A stretch of DNA of 31,063 nucleotides. Source: a virus. The translations under genes and the position numbers were made by a program. Position 1 is the stretch's first letter. Each line of letters begins with the position of its first letter. The stretch spans positions 1 to 31,063 of IMG/VR virus record IMGVR_UViG_3300017613_004197. One strand, given 5' to 3'. The notes beneath the pieces are model-generated. The model did not search any database, was not told where the DNA came from, and saw only the letters and a program-made list of their open reading frames with translations. Shown here piece after piece: positions 8,358 through 18,374 of the stretch.

Positions 8358-8732
8358 GGTGCCGCTAAAGACTACGGGCCGGTGGCCTCGTTAACTATAA
8401 CAGATGATTGTGGGACCGTAGTAACTGCGAGTATTAGAAATGAGAGTGATAGTGATTGGTCTTTGGATTACACAAGTAATGCTTCAGGGGCGAATTGGTG
8501 TATTTCTGCAAGCTGTGTCGCTGTAGGTTCTGATACAATTATCGGGGATGAGAGATGGTTGATGAGCAATACTAATCTGTGTGGCTATAACGGATCTCCT
8601 TCTTGGGATCAGGCTGATCCCCCCTGTGGTTCGCCTACTGCTTGTTGTAGTGCTGGAGGCTGTAACTGTAGTGGGAATCCAGGGGATTGTTACGTTACGA
8701 GTCATAATAAATATACTTGGAAGTGCGTCTAA
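8358..8732 (+). CDS. Cys-rich virion protein, in-frame continuation after TGA
   Basis: Same frame as the preceding part. After the TGA it reads GAAKDYGPVASLTITDDCG, which would be the last strands of the beta domain begun upstream, so the two parts look like one protein of about 382 codons. A GTG at 8382 is the only early start and has no convincing ribosome site. The rest is extremely Cys-rich (12 Cys in the last 75 residues, for example ACCSAGGCNCSGNPGDC), suggesting disulfide or metal-bound knots. Its TAA overlaps the next ATG. Independent translation cannot be excluded. Confidence 0.5.
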   Translation, partial: GAAKDYGPVASLTITDDCGTVVTASIRNESDSDWSLDYTSNASGANWCISASCVAVGSDTIIGDERWLMSNTNLCGYNGSPSWDQADPPCGSPTACCSAGGCNCSGNPGDCYVTSHNKYTWKCV

Positions 8733-9109
8733 TGTCTATAACAATGAAACAGTTAACAGCAGGTAAGACCGGCAAGGTTCTTCAGGAGTGCCGGAACCTG
8801 ATAATAAACCTTCGGCAGAACGGCAGGGGCATGGATGAGTTTCTTAAGTATATGGAGGGTTTAGACCTGCATGCAAGACAAAGGGAGCAAGAACAGCAAC
8901 AATCTAAAGCCGAATACGCAAGGAAAGCCCCGAAATGCCCAAAATGTCAAGGTGTTATGTACTGCTATCCGGTTAATACTGGTCCAGAGGATCAGATAGA
9001 GGGCGATTGGAAGTCTTATTGGTTATGCGGCAATCCCGAATGTGGGCATGACATAGATAGTTTAAATGATGTCACAACCGAAATGAAGAAATATGGACTT
9101 GGAGGATAA
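8732..9109 (+). CDS. Zinc-ribbon protein
   Basis: 125 residues from the ATG in TAATG overlap at 8732. An N-terminal helical region (VLQECRNLIINLRQNGRGMDEFLKYM) is followed by a Gln/Glu-rich linker and a C-terminal zinc ribbon: CPKCQG...C and LCGNPECGHDI, giving two CxxC-type knuckles. Such proteins are common in phage structural operons; the role is unknown. The gene is followed after two bases by the next ATG. Confidence 0.65.
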   Translation: MSITMKQLTAGKTGKVLQECRNLIINLRQNGRGMDEFLKYMEGLDLHARQREQEQQQSKAEYARKAPKCPKCQGVMYCYPVNTGPEDQIEGDWKSYWLCGNPECGHDIDSLNDVTTEMKKYGLGG

Positions 9110-9111
9110 TT

Positions 9112-10086
9112 ATGGCAAATGTATATCAGAATCTTGACCCGCATGCTTCTGGATATGTAAGTGGGGGAGATTATCTTGGTTATAACGATTATGGCTATGA
9201 ACCCGGTCCTTATGATAGCGACCCACCTTCCCGTGCCGATGCTGATATGTGGCCGGATGATGGATATTACGGCTATGAACCTGGCCCTTATGGTGATGAC
9301 CCCGAACCAGCCGTAGGTGGTGGGGGGGTTGTAAACTCAAGCCTATTTTCTCAAAGTAATAGAGGGGGCTTAAACGCCGCACTTCATAGAACCAATAATA
9401 GGTTTGACCCTGCTCGTGCCGGAACCCCTGCCGTAGCATCAAGGGCATCTGGTGGGGGAACATTACGCCGGTATCCAACGGGATCATCCTCAACCAGTAT
9501 TTCAGAAAACATCATGCCAAGCGGTCCTGTTCCCAACTTGGACTTGCCGGGTTTTGACGCTCCTGAATGGGATGAGGACAAAATATCAGAATTAAGCCGT
9601 AAGGCGGCAGGACCGTATGTAGGTGGATTAAGAAGGGGTTTAAACAGGGCTTTGGTGGCAATCCGTAGTTCTGAAAAGAACCCCATAGCACGGGCGCAGA
9701 TGTACCGGGAAGCGTTAGAAGGTTTTGGTGGTGAGCGTGGATTGGGCGGGGTGTTGGCTCAAGCAAGACGCCAAGGCAGGGCAGAATATGGGCAGCAATA
9801 TTCATATGAATTTAGCGAGGCTGTGCATGACATAAACCAGCGAAACGCAGAGGCTACCGCTAATTTCAATGCGGCCATGATGGTTTATCAAGCGAAGATG
9901 AAAAAGAAAACATCTACCTCAAAATCTATTTCATATAGCGGGGGTAGTGGGGGTGGTGCTATCAATGCTGTTACAGGAGAGCCGGAGGGTGGTACTTCCC
10001 TTGGACTTACAACCGGCGCACCACGAAGACTGTCAGGCGGGATGGCTTATCCCGGTGAGTCAATGGCTAATTTCATAAATCAGTAA
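9112..10086 (+). CDS. Gly/Tyr-rich internal virion-type protein
   Basis: 324 residues. The N-terminus carries an imperfect tandem motif, YGYEPGPYDSD and YGYEPGPYGDD, about 30 residues apart, in a disordered Tyr/Gly/Asp/Pro region. The middle is Ser/Gly-rich, and residues about 150-265 are helical and basic, with Ala-rich helices (EAVHDINQRNAEATANFNAA). The tail is Gly/Ser-rich again. This is typical of phage ejection or tail-interior proteins, and the two genes that follow also look like ejection proteins. No enzymatic motif. A start site of the form GGAGG precedes the ATG. Confidence 0.55.
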   Translation: MANVYQNLDPHASGYVSGGDYLGYNDYGYEPGPYDSDPPSRADADMWPDDGYYGYEPGPYGDDPEPAVGGGGVVNSSLFSQSNRGGLNAALHRTNNRFDPARAGTPAVASRASGGGTLRRYPTGSSSTSISENIMPSGPVPNLDLPGFDAPEWDEDKISELSRKAAGPYVGGLRRGLNRALVAIRSSEKNPIARAQMYREALEGFGGERGLGGVLAQARRQGRAEYGQQYSYEFSEAVHDINQRNAEATANFNAAMMVYQAKMKKKTSTSKSISYSGGSGGGAINAVTGEPEGGTSLGLTTGAPRRLSGGMAYPGESMANFINQ

Positions 10087-10115
10087 AAAGGAACGGCTTT
10101 TGACAGAGGATAATT

Positions 10116-11972
10116 ATGGGAGAGTGGGGCATGAGGGCAGATGGCACCCCAAAAGGTCAGGGGTATTTTGGGACATTACAAAGGCCGGACGGGAAAGTTT
10201 CTACTGAACTATCCATTGGAGTTAATTTTGATGGAAAAGAAGTAGATATACCGGCCCTTGTGCCAACATTATCTCAGGATGAAATAAAATATCTGTTAAA
10301 CAACGGGAAACCCACTAAGGCCATTGTACAAAAAGCTGTTAGCCATGCAAGAAATAGAATGTCACAGAATAAAAATGTTTTCGCACAAGAGGGAGAACAA
10401 ATGGAAGAATTGAGTCCGGCAGTCAGACAATTTACCAACAACCCGGCAATGGCGGCTATTACGGCACCAGCCGAGAATGTAAGGCAGTTTACGGATAATC
10501 TTGATGATAAAGAACACCCTGAAGATTGGGAATATCTGCCGAACATAAGCCAGAGGAATGATCCCGATACGATTAAGGCAACTGGTGGTGATCGTGCTGA
10601 AGCCGCTGTAGGCGGTTATGGATATTCCGGCGACCCCGCCGCAATGGGTGATGCCATAGACTTTGCGAAACGCATGGAGGATACCTATGCGGAATCCATT
10701 GCCAGAGAAAAAGCCGAGAAACAGAAAATTATTGATAGTGAACCAGAAGAGTATGACATCCCTGTTTTTATCGAGAGCTTTATCGAAACACACTTTGGCG
10801 GTAAAGATCCGAGAACGATGAACCCGCAGAGGATGGCCCTTGCCCAATATGCTCAAGAGGAACGAGCTTTATTTGAAAGTACAACCGGGCTTCAATGGGG
10901 TTACGCCCCCAATAGGCAACAGGCAGCTGCTTTTAAGCAAGCCCGTCAAAACCGCAAGTCAGAATTGTTCAATATGTTCAAAGCTGACATAGAGAACATG
11001 AACAAGATGCTTGCAGGGGGAATCCAAGCTCTCAAAGACAAACAGGATTATGAAGAGGATGTGCGTAAAGAGGCTACCAGGAAGAAAGAGTTAGAAGAAA
11101 GCCGGGTAGAGAGCAAGCGTAGATATGAAGAGGGGAAGGAAGGGAAAGCAAAGGGAAAACCAACAGAGTATGACAAAAAACGACAAGCCCTTGTCGATAG
11201 ATACGGACCTAATTCTCTTGAGGTTATGAACTTTGAGTTAGGCATTAAAGCAGGAAAAGAAGGGAAAACCTCTAAACTTGATGAACTTAAAAAAGCATAT
11301 CCCAATGTAGACGATCAAACTTTGATGCGTATTGCAGCTAAAACAATCAAAGTTGTGTCTGACCCCGTAAGCGGGAATACCACTTTGGTTGATATTGGTA
11401 CAGGTGAAACTATTCCAATGACAGAGAAGGGGGTGAAACCCACTAAGCCTGCAAAAATAGAACCACCAAAACAGACTATTTGGCAACTCTCAGGTTTAGC
11501 GACAGGCCCTGTGTCAACCGGATTAGCGGCTGGCTCAGTTGCAACTGGGCTTGTTGGTGCGCCAGTTGCAGAGAAAACATTGTTTGCAAGGCAGTTTGTT
11601 GAAGCTGCCCAAAATGACCTTATCCGGTCTCTATCTATTAATCCAAGATTCCCCGCAACCGAAATCAAAAGGTTGCAAAAAGAGATAAACCTTTCTCCGG
11701 CGATATTAGACAACCCCAAAATGATGCAACAAAGGATAAAAGCCATAGATACATACTTACGTTGGCGACTTAAAAAGGAAATAAAAACATCACAAAATGT
11801 CCAAATGCCCAAAAATAGCAGGCAAAATGCTTTGTCAGCGGCCAATGATATTAAAGCTTTTCTTACTATACTTGGTGCACCACAAGGTCCAAAAGTCGGA
11901 ACGATAAAGAAGGGATATAGGTTTAAAGGCGGAAATCCTGCTGATAAAAATAGTTGGGAGAAAGTAAAATGA
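10116..11972 (+). CDS. Probable internal virion / DNA-ejection protein
   Basis: 618 residues. Residues about 1-90 form a compact domain (RADGTPKGQGYFGTLQRPDG, then TELSIGV, IPALVPTLS, and a helical AIVQKAVSHARNRM) that I recall at the start of many phage virion proteins of unknown function. The rest is long, charged and helical (residues about 190-400, with EEDVRKEATRKKELEESR as coiled coil), then a Gly/Ala/Val-rich stretch at about 455-490 that could touch membrane. Size, order and composition suit an ejection protein delivered with the DNA. Its TGA overlaps the next ATG (ATGA). Confidence 0.55.
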   Translation: MGEWGMRADGTPKGQGYFGTLQRPDGKVSTELSIGVNFDGKEVDIPALVPTLSQDEIKYLLNNGKPTKAIVQKAVSHARNRMSQNKNVFAQEGEQMEELSPAVRQFTNNPAMAAITAPAENVRQFTDNLDDKEHPEDWEYLPNISQRNDPDTIKATGGDRAEAAVGGYGYSGDPAAMGDAIDFAKRMEDTYAESIAREKAEKQKIIDSEPEEYDIPVFIESFIETHFGGKDPRTMNPQRMALAQYAQEERALFESTTGLQWGYAPNRQQAAAFKQARQNRKSELFNMFKADIENMNKMLAGGIQALKDKQDYEEDVRKEATRKKELEESRVESKRRYEEGKEGKAKGKPTEYDKKRQALVDRYGPNSLEVMNFELGIKAGKEGKTSKLDELKKAYPNVDDQTLMRIAAKTIKVVSDPVSGNTTLVDIGTGETIPMTEKGVKPTKPAKIEPPKQTIWQLSGLATGPVSTGLAAGSVATGLVGAPVAEKTLFARQFVEAAQNDLIRSLSINPRFPATEIKRLQKEINLSPAILDNPKMMQQRIKAIDTYLRWRLKKEIKTSQNVQMPKNSRQNALSAANDIKAFLTILGAPQGPKVGTIKKGYRFKGGNPADKNSWEKVK

Positions 11973-14572
11973 TAAACCCTTGGGAAGATTACCAACAAAA
12001 CGATCAACTTGATTATGAATCAATGGGATCTATTGAATCTGGTCCTTGGGATGAATACAAAGAAGAAGATTCAAACCTTGTGGCAATGCCCTTTGTAAAT
12101 AAGGCTATTGCAGAAACATTAGGTGCCCCTGTTGATTTAATTAAATCCGGGGTAAACCTTATTCCAGGGGTAGACTTGCCTGAACCTGTTGGCGGCAGTA
12201 AAAGCATACAAAAAGGGATGGAATTAATAGGGGCAAGTTTACCCGAAGAAGGACGTGAACCTCAAACTGTTTCAGAGCATATGGGACGGGGACTTGGAGA
12301 AGTTGCTGCTTTATTGTCCCCGGTTGGAGCAACCCTTAAAATGGCTTCAGGGGGAACCCGTCTTGTCGGGACAATTGCCAATTCTATTTGGCAGTCTATG
12401 GTTAAGCATCCCTATATTACCATGATAAGTGAAGCTACCGGGGGCATGGGGGCAGGTGTGGGGAGAGGTTTGGCGAAAGATGTGGAAAGTCCAACAGGTA
12501 AGGCTTTTTCAGAGGTTGGCGGAGGTGTTGCCGGGGGTGTAGCACCATTTGCGGTACTCCATACCCCAGGTGCGCTTGCTCTTAGGTATGGCAAAAGATT
12601 CTTGCGGCAAATACAGCTACCCTTTACTGAGAAGGGATCTAAATATAGGGCGGGTGAATATACCAAAGGTCAGGTTGCTAAACTTGGTGAATCCCTTAAC
12701 AAGCTCCGTGGCGACACAATAAGCGATCTTCCGCCGGTAGTTAAAACCGGAGAGAAACAGTTATTGTCCCTATATAAGTCCTTGTCTGAAGTTGATCCCG
12801 TTGCTGATTCTGAAATGGTGGAGGCAATAAGCAAATCAATTACAAAACTTGAGGGTGAGATGAGAAAATTCGGGTATGGTGCACCTGAATTTTTAGCTGA
12901 AATGACAAGAAAGCGTGTTGCGGCTATTGAGTTGAAAATGGACAAGAGGATTGCCGAGGCAGTTTCTATGGCACAACAGAAACTTAATCGTCTTCCGATT
13001 GCGCAAAGGAAAGTAGCCGAATCACGGGTTGTCAGGAGTGAACTTGAATCAGTTATGAGAAAGGAACAGCGTGAAACACAGAAACTATGGGCAGATGTAC
13101 CCAAAGACTATGAGGTAGGCATTGATAAAACACGACAAGTTTATGGATCAATCCTTGATGATTTAGCAGATGCCCAAAAGGTTGACATTCCTTTTCCTCT
13201 CAAGAAATCTCCAATCATAAAAAACGATAAGATACAAAGGACAACCCTTAAAGAAATGCAAGGACTTCGCTCTAAACTTCTTGAAACATCACGCAAGGCA
13301 AGAAAGGACGGGCAGTGGAACAAAGCACGGATAGCGGACGATGTAGCAGATGCTATACTTGAAGATTTAGGAATTGCGGCGGGTATTGCAGATTCACCCG
13401 AAGCCGCCACATTGCAAGCAGCCCTTGCAGCTACGAGACAATTTAAAACAAGGTTTGAATCAGGTGTTGTTGGAAAAATCCTTGGGTACTCCAAGTCAGG
13501 CGCACCTGCTATTGACCCCGATCTAACACTTGATATCAGCATTGGTAGGATGAAAACAAAAGGTTCAATAGACCTTGAAAAAGTAGTTATCACACAAGAC
13601 GCAAAAGCAGCCACGGAAAGATATTTAGCGAGAAGTTTCGTAGATGATGTGGCCCCTACCGGGGAGGTCAATGCCTTAAAAGCCGAAAGATGGATGAAAA
13701 ACAATGAGGCGATTTTAGATAAGTTCCCTGATTTGAGAAGCCAAATATCAGACACGGCTAAAGCACAAGAGTTTGCCAACAAAACCCGTTTTAGTATGGA
13801 TGCTCGGAAAAAAGCCATGCGAGACCCTAAAATATCTGTATCGGCTAAATTTCTCAAAATTGACGATTTAGATAACACAGTAAAAACCATTTTGAAATCA
13901 AATAGACCCGATCTAATGACGAAAGAACTTGTTTTGCAATCTGCCAAAGACCCCACGGGGAATGCTTTTATGGGATTAAAGGGTGCCTTTGTAGATCATA
14001 TGTTGGAAAAGTCTTATGTTGGTGGATTCAACGATGTCGGCGAACGTACTTTGTCTGGCAGAACCTTATTGTCTATTATTAACAACAGCAAGGTTGACGC
14101 CTCATTGAAACATTTATTCACACCCGAACAAATAACAAGGATGAGAAGTATAGGAAAAGAGCTTGCAAAAGTAGATGCTTTCCGAGAGAGCAAAGGGAAT
14201 AAACCCGATATAGTTATGAAAGATATAGCGTCTACCGGGTTGAGTTTTTTATCAAGAATGTTCGGGGCAAGATTAGGTGGTAGAATGGGCAAAGAATCTG
14301 CCGGTGGTAGCTTGCAGATGGCACAGATGTATTCTGGCGCTGCTAAGAATATTTCTACAAGATTAACAAGAGATAAGGCTGTGCAAATGGTCCATGATGC
14401 GATTTTATCTAAAGATCCCAAATTGCTTCAAGCTTTATTGTTACCGATGGATAAACCTGGAAGGGCTAAAGTAAATATGGCAATTCTTAACAAGAGAATA
14501 AATTTGTGGTTAGCAGGAACAGGCAAAAGAATTTTAGATGATATTGAAAATAAAAAGGAGGAAAGACAATGA
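11969..14572 (+). CDS. Large internal virion / DNA-ejection protein
   Basis: 867 residues from ATG 11969, which overlaps the preceding stop as ATGA. A TTG at 11954 would add five residues but is less likely. The acidic N-terminus is followed by a Gly/Ala-rich, membrane-seeking region (about residues 85-200: GLGEVAALLSPVGA, GGMGAGVGRGLA, GGGVAGGVAPFAVL), then about 600 residues of charged helices. The profile (amphipathic or hydrophobic N-terminal part plus long helical body) is that of proteins which form the channel across the host envelope during DNA entry. No peptidoglycan hydrolase motif is seen. It ends in ATGA overlap with the next gene. Confidence 0.55.
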   Translation: MINPWEDYQQNDQLDYESMGSIESGPWDEYKEEDSNLVAMPFVNKAIAETLGAPVDLIKSGVNLIPGVDLPEPVGGSKSIQKGMELIGASLPEEGREPQTVSEHMGRGLGEVAALLSPVGATLKMASGGTRLVGTIANSIWQSMVKHPYITMISEATGGMGAGVGRGLAKDVESPTGKAFSEVGGGVAGGVAPFAVLHTPGALALRYGKRFLRQIQLPFTEKGSKYRAGEYTKGQVAKLGESLNKLRGDTISDLPPVVKTGEKQLLSLYKSLSEVDPVADSEMVEAISKSITKLEGEMRKFGYGAPEFLAEMTRKRVAAIELKMDKRIAEAVSMAQQKLNRLPIAQRKVAESRVVRSELESVMRKEQRETQKLWADVPKDYEVGIDKTRQVYGSILDDLADAQKVDIPFPLKKSPIIKNDKIQRTTLKEMQGLRSKLLETSRKARKDGQWNKARIADDVADAILEDLGIAAGIADSPEAATLQAALAATRQFKTRFESGVVGKILGYSKSGAPAIDPDLTLDISIGRMKTKGSIDLEKVVITQDAKAATERYLARSFVDDVAPTGEVNALKAERWMKNNEAILDKFPDLRSQISDTAKAQEFANKTRFSMDARKKAMRDPKISVSAKFLKIDDLDNTVKTILKSNRPDLMTKELVLQSAKDPTGNAFMGLKGAFVDHMLEKSYVGGFNDVGERTLSGRTLLSIINNSKVDASLKHLFTPEQITRMRSIGKELAKVDAFRESKGNKPDIVMKDIASTGLSFLSRMFGARLGGRMGKESAGGSLQMAQMYSGAAKNISTRLTRDKAVQMVHDAILSKDPKLLQALLLPMDKPGRAKVNMAILNKRINLWLAGTGKRILDDIENKKEERQ

Positions 14573-14886
14573 TAATCAATGAAGAATTGGGCGATGCGGG
14601 AACTTATGAGGCTTTAGCCCCCACGACTTCGACGGGTATTACGGCTTCTGTCCGACACCCCACGTCAGGGAAGCACAAGGGAAGGATGGCAAGGGCGGCC
14701 TTGATCGTGGTCGAGACAAATGCTGTCAGGTTTCGGATAGACGGGACTGCCCCGGAAGCGGCAACCGGAACGCCTATCGAGGCGGGACAAAATACTACAA
14801 TAACCGGCGTAAATAACGTGAAAAATTTTCTCTGTATTGATACGGCGGCTGGTGCATCGGCTGTTCACGTTATGGTATATTTCTAA
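14569..14886 (+). CDS. Small beta-rich virion protein
   Basis: 105 residues, start overlapping the previous stop (ATGA) with an AAAGGAGG site. The C-terminal part (VRFRIDGTAPEAATGTPIEA, then NVKNFLCIDTA) resembles small beta-sandwich proteins that accompany phage tail or capsid genes (ID.T.P....G..I..G). It lies just before the fibre-like genes, suggesting an accessory tail or decoration protein. Function not proven. Confidence 0.55.
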   Translation: MIINEELGDAGTYEALAPTTSTGITASVRHPTSGKHKGRMARAALIVVETNAVRFRIDGTAPEAATGTPIEAGQNTTITGVNNVKNFLCIDTAAGASAVHVMVYF

Positions 14887-14901
14887 CAGGAGGTAAGAAA
14901 A

Positions 14902-16887
14902 ATGAAACGATGGATATTGCTATTTAGCATACTACTGCTTATGGTTTGGCCTGCTACCATAGCTGTAAGCTCTGGTATTGGTGGTGGTGGGATACATGGA
15001 TATACAAAAAGCCCAAAGTTTTTTGATATTGAGCTGTTGAATTGTAACGTAAAATATTTACAGATTACTGATAACATCGAGACTGAGATTGCGGCGGCAA
15101 CAGCTGGGGATGTTTTGATACTTGCTGCGGGAACTTATACCATTACTGACGATATTGACATTGCCAAAGCCATTACCCTTATCGGTCATGGGAGGGGAGC
15201 TACGTCTATCGCCACCGTGACAGACAGTAAGAACGTCTTTCATGTTACGGCAAGCAATGTAGCGATTAACAACCTGTCCATTGATGTGACTGCCAGTGCG
15301 TCGCCTGGGGTCAGGATTGACGGTACTGGCGGGACGGTCTTGACCGGCATTTACCTGCGAAACTTAGAGATCACCCTCAACAGCCACGCCGGTACGCAAC
15401 ACGCAATCCGCATAGTTGACGCTTCCGTTGAAGTGTTAAACTGTGAACTAACAGCCACGTCTACCAATGCCGCCGCAAGCGGTATCCATGCGGAGAACGA
15501 ATCTACAGCGGAGGCTGATACGGCAGTCCACATTCACCAGTGCTATTCCACGGTATCAGGTGCGGCTGATACTGCGGCTGGGTTTGAGGTCGTTGATGAT
15601 TCAGCGGATAAAGATTGCACACTAAGCGTATTTAATTCTCATTCAGTTGTAACAGAGGGTGCGGCTTGTACAAGCGGTGGTTTAGCTGCTTATGGTGGGG
15701 CCGATGCTATTGCTGTTGCTGAAAATTGCTGGTTTGATGCTACTGATTATGACCTATATCAAGCCAATAGTGCAAGTTTGACTGTGAGAAATTGTACGCT
15801 TGATGATAATTCTTCAAGTGGTACGATAACAGACGATGGGACTATAATTACAGAAGGCTTGGTTGCTGGAACCGCTGACATAGATCGGTTAAAGCTCGAT
15901 CAGAGCGTAGCAACACTAAGTGCTAACAAAACGCTTGTTATAACCGATATGGTGGTACAAAAGCTTGATCCAAATGGTTCTGACAGGGATGTCACGCTAC
16001 CCGCTGAAGCGAGTTCAACAGACCTATTGTTTATTATATTCAATATGGCGAATGGAACGGGGGAAACACTAACCGTTAAAACTGATGCCCCTGCTACGTT
16101 AGGCATACTTGAACCGGAGATGGTGGGGATATACCATTGTGACGGCACGACCTGGACAGGCTTTAAGATGTTGCCTGACGGTGACGAGATTATCGTGGAC
16201 GGTGTAGCGGGAACAGCTACTATTGCAAGCCTGGTTGCAACCACCGCAGATATTAATGCAGGTACAGTTGATGCTACCATAGGCGGCACTACTCCGGCAG
16301 CGGGGAGCTTTACCGACCTTAACCTTGGGGCTGCAAACACAGGCACGGTGACTCTCACAGGTTTCCATGCCGCCAATCAGACGCAGACTGGAAACATCAC
16401 AAGTGTTAATGGAAACAATCCTGTTGTTCGCAAAATGTGGGCTTATATCAGCACAGATCCTACAGCGGATACCAATGAGAGCTTTAGGTTATCAGTCTAT
16501 AACTCTGATTCCATGACTGAGGATGAGTTGATTAAAGACTGGAGTTTTAATCTTACCTATACCGAGTTCAACGGGGAGGCGGCAAGCGGTACAACTACCT
16601 TCACAGTTGACGACATTGCAGGATTGGTTAAATACGACCTGGCTCGGTGTCTTGGTGGGACAGCGGAGAACTTGAGGCTTGATGATACTCCGTCTGGAAC
16701 GAGTGTCTATATGACGGAATCAGCCAACACCCATGCAGATAATAGTGGTCTTGTGAAGATATGGGAGTATACAGATGCTTTTCAACTATATGATGCTGAT
16801 AGCTCTAATGAGATCCATATTAAACTTGAAGCATTGACTGCTTTGACTGCTTCAACTTCCATTGTTATTTATCTGGAATATCAATAA
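14902..16887 (+). CDS. Exported beta-helix fibre-like protein
   Basis: 661 residues. The N-terminus MKRWILLFSILLLMVWPATIAVSS is a Sec signal peptide with a likely cut near residue 23-25. Residues about 50-310 look like a parallel beta-helix (IETEIAAATAGDVLILAAG, LILAAGTYTITDDI, repeated I.NL.I, V.NC.L turns). A linker with the fibre motif GTTPAAGSFTDLNLG (about 455-470) follows, then a C-terminal beta domain. The layout is that of a tail spike or fibre, but a cleavable signal is unusual for virion proteins. It could be exported during infection to modify the cell surface. The AGGAGG site precedes the ATG. Confidence 0.6.
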   Translation: MKRWILLFSILLLMVWPATIAVSSGIGGGGIHGYTKSPKFFDIELLNCNVKYLQITDNIETEIAAATAGDVLILAAGTYTITDDIDIAKAITLIGHGRGATSIATVTDSKNVFHVTASNVAINNLSIDVTASASPGVRIDGTGGTVLTGIYLRNLEITLNSHAGTQHAIRIVDASVEVLNCELTATSTNAAASGIHAENESTAEADTAVHIHQCYSTVSGAADTAAGFEVVDDSADKDCTLSVFNSHSVVTEGAACTSGGLAAYGGADAIAVAENCWFDATDYDLYQANSASLTVRNCTLDDNSSSGTITDDGTIITEGLVAGTADIDRLKLDQSVATLSANKTLVITDMVVQKLDPNGSDRDVTLPAEASSTDLLFIIFNMANGTGETLTVKTDAPATLGILEPEMVGIYHCDGTTWTGFKMLPDGDEIIVDGVAGTATIASLVATTADINAGTVDATIGGTTPAAGSFTDLNLGAANTGTVTLTGFHAANQTQTGNITSVNGNNPVVRKMWAYISTDPTADTNESFRLSVYNSDSMTEDELIKDWSFNLTYTEFNGEAASGTTTFTVDDIAGLVKYDLARCLGGTAENLRLDDTPSGTSVYMTESANTHADNSGLVKIWEYTDAFQLYDADSSNEIHIKLEALTALTASTSIVIYLEYQ

Positions 16888-16898
16888 AGGAGGTCAAT

Positions 16899-18374
16899 AT
16901 GTTTAAGAAACTAATAATTACAATCCTGATCGGCCTCCTTGCCTATCCTCCCTTTGCCTTTGCAGGCGGGATATTTGACAGCAAGACATTCCCCGGCCTT
17001 GAACCAGAGACCTATGATTCCTGTTTCTTCTACTGGAATCAATCTGATACCAGGATGTATGGGGATGGTTCTGAGATGATCGACGGAAGCGGTGGCCGGA
17101 ACTTTGGTGAGCAGGGGACAGGGGCGAAGCAACCAGGAGAGTATGCTACCTATCTGGACTTTGACGGCACTGACGATTTCATGTCACAGGCTGTCATTGC
17201 CTCTCACACAGGTCTGACTTCTGCAGATTCTCGATGCTCCTTTGTCACAGACCAATCATGGCTTGCATGGAAAGACCTTGACTTTTCAGATTATGCCTCT
17301 ACGGCAGGAACCTATGAGGTAGTTGTTGAGGACTCGGCAGGCAAGAGGGCGAAGGGGTATTTGAAAGCTGTTGGTGGCGGGGAGACTTGGGGTGTTGAGG
17401 CGTTAGACGACCCAGGGTTCAGTGATGCTGGTGAGTGGGACGACACGGATGATAATATAACTCAAAACGCAGGCGCCGGAACTGTTACATGGGATGGTCT
17501 TGGGGCGGGAACACTGAAGTCTATAGATAGCCCGTTTACTGTAGGTAAGCTATATAAGATAGTCTTGGTTATTGATTCTATAACAGCAGGAAGTATTTAT
17601 TTGGCAAGCGGTGGGGCATTTGCTGGTTCAGACTACCCTGTTTACACTACAGCTGGAACAAAGACATTTTATGCGGTTTGTACCGCCGATTCTACTGCCA
17701 ATATTAGGGGCAGCGCAACATGTGATGCTGTAATAAGTAATATTTCGTTTAAAGAGGCTGCCGACTGCGCCGCCACCGGAGTACACGTCACGACTACCCC
17801 AGGAGGTGCTACCGAGGGTTGGGCAACAGTAGAAACAGGCTTTGACTACAACGACATCACAGACATTGAGATCCGCAAGAGTGCTTTCTCCGTGACAGGG
17901 GATTTCAGCGGGTTTGTGTTGGTCAGGCTGGATGATGGTCAACCAGCTTCCGATGATATGTTATTTGGCAAATGTGAAAGCGGTGTATCTGCCTATTATG
18001 CCCGTATAGACACGGCAGGTAAAGTACGGATTGGCGCAAGTAATGATGGAGTAGTTGACGACTATTTTATAACTGATGCGGCTGTCTTTTCTAATGGTCA
18101 AACAGGATGGAAGTTAATCGGTTTCTCTTATGACGCTTCTGCATCGAATATAGACGTATTCGTCAGTGGTTCTGAAGTTGCCAGCACGGAAGTTGGAGAT
18201 GTCTCGACAGCTATATATGCCGCACCAGAAGCATTTTCTATTGCTGCTGAAGAAACGGGGGCAGGTGGACTTTTAGCAGGTGACATAGCTGCCCTTGCAC
18301 TATTCAATGATGTCCTTACGGCGGCGGAGCATCAACAGATTTACAATCAGCTAAAGCGGAGGTTTGGCTTATGA
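16899..18374 (+). CDS. Exported LamG/concanavalin-like domain protein
   Basis: 491 residues. A signal peptide (MFKKLIITILIGLLAYPPFA, cut near residue 22) precedes a middle carbohydrate-binding-like region (residues about 160-285, FTVGKLYKIVLVIDSITAGS) and a C-terminal LamG/lectin-like jelly roll (about 310-491). The latter ends GDIAALALFNDVLTAAEHQQIYNQL, the usual closing pattern of the LamG family. No catalytic residues are assignable, so glycan binding is the likely role. The start has AAGGAGG and the stop overlaps the next ATG. It is the second gene in a row with a signal peptide. Confidence 0.65.
   Translation: MFKKLIITILIGLLAYPPFAFAGGIFDSKTFPGLEPETYDSCFFYWNQSDTRMYGDGSEMIDGSGGRNFGEQGTGAKQPGEYATYLDFDGTDDFMSQAVIASHTGLTSADSRCSFVTDQSWLAWKDLDFSDYASTAGTYEVVVEDSAGKRAKGYLKAVGGGETWGVEALDDPGFSDAGEWDDTDDNITQNAGAGTVTWDGLGAGTLKSIDSPFTVGKLYKIVLVIDSITAGSIYLASGGAFAGSDYPVYTTAGTKTFYAVCTADSTANIRGSATCDAVISNISFKEAADCAATGVHVTTTPGGATEGWATVETGFDYNDITDIEIRKSAFSVTGDFSGFVLVRLDDGQPASDDMLFGKCESGVSAYYARIDTAGKVRIGASNDGVVDDYFITDAAVFSNGQTGWKLIGFSYDASASNIDVFVSGSEVASTEVGDVSTAIYAAPEAFSIAAEETGAGGLLAGDIAALALFNDVLTAAEHQQIYNQLKRRFGL

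Noticed and set aside
11315-12007. 230-codon leftward open frame
   Set aside because: Same reason: antisense to two coupled virion genes, with no start signal or recognisable domain.
13141-13956. 271-codon leftward open frame inside the large ejection gene
   Set aside because: It has no ribosome site, lies opposite a coupled late gene with ATGA overlaps at both ends and reads as low-complexity Ser/Leu-rich shadow of the helical protein.
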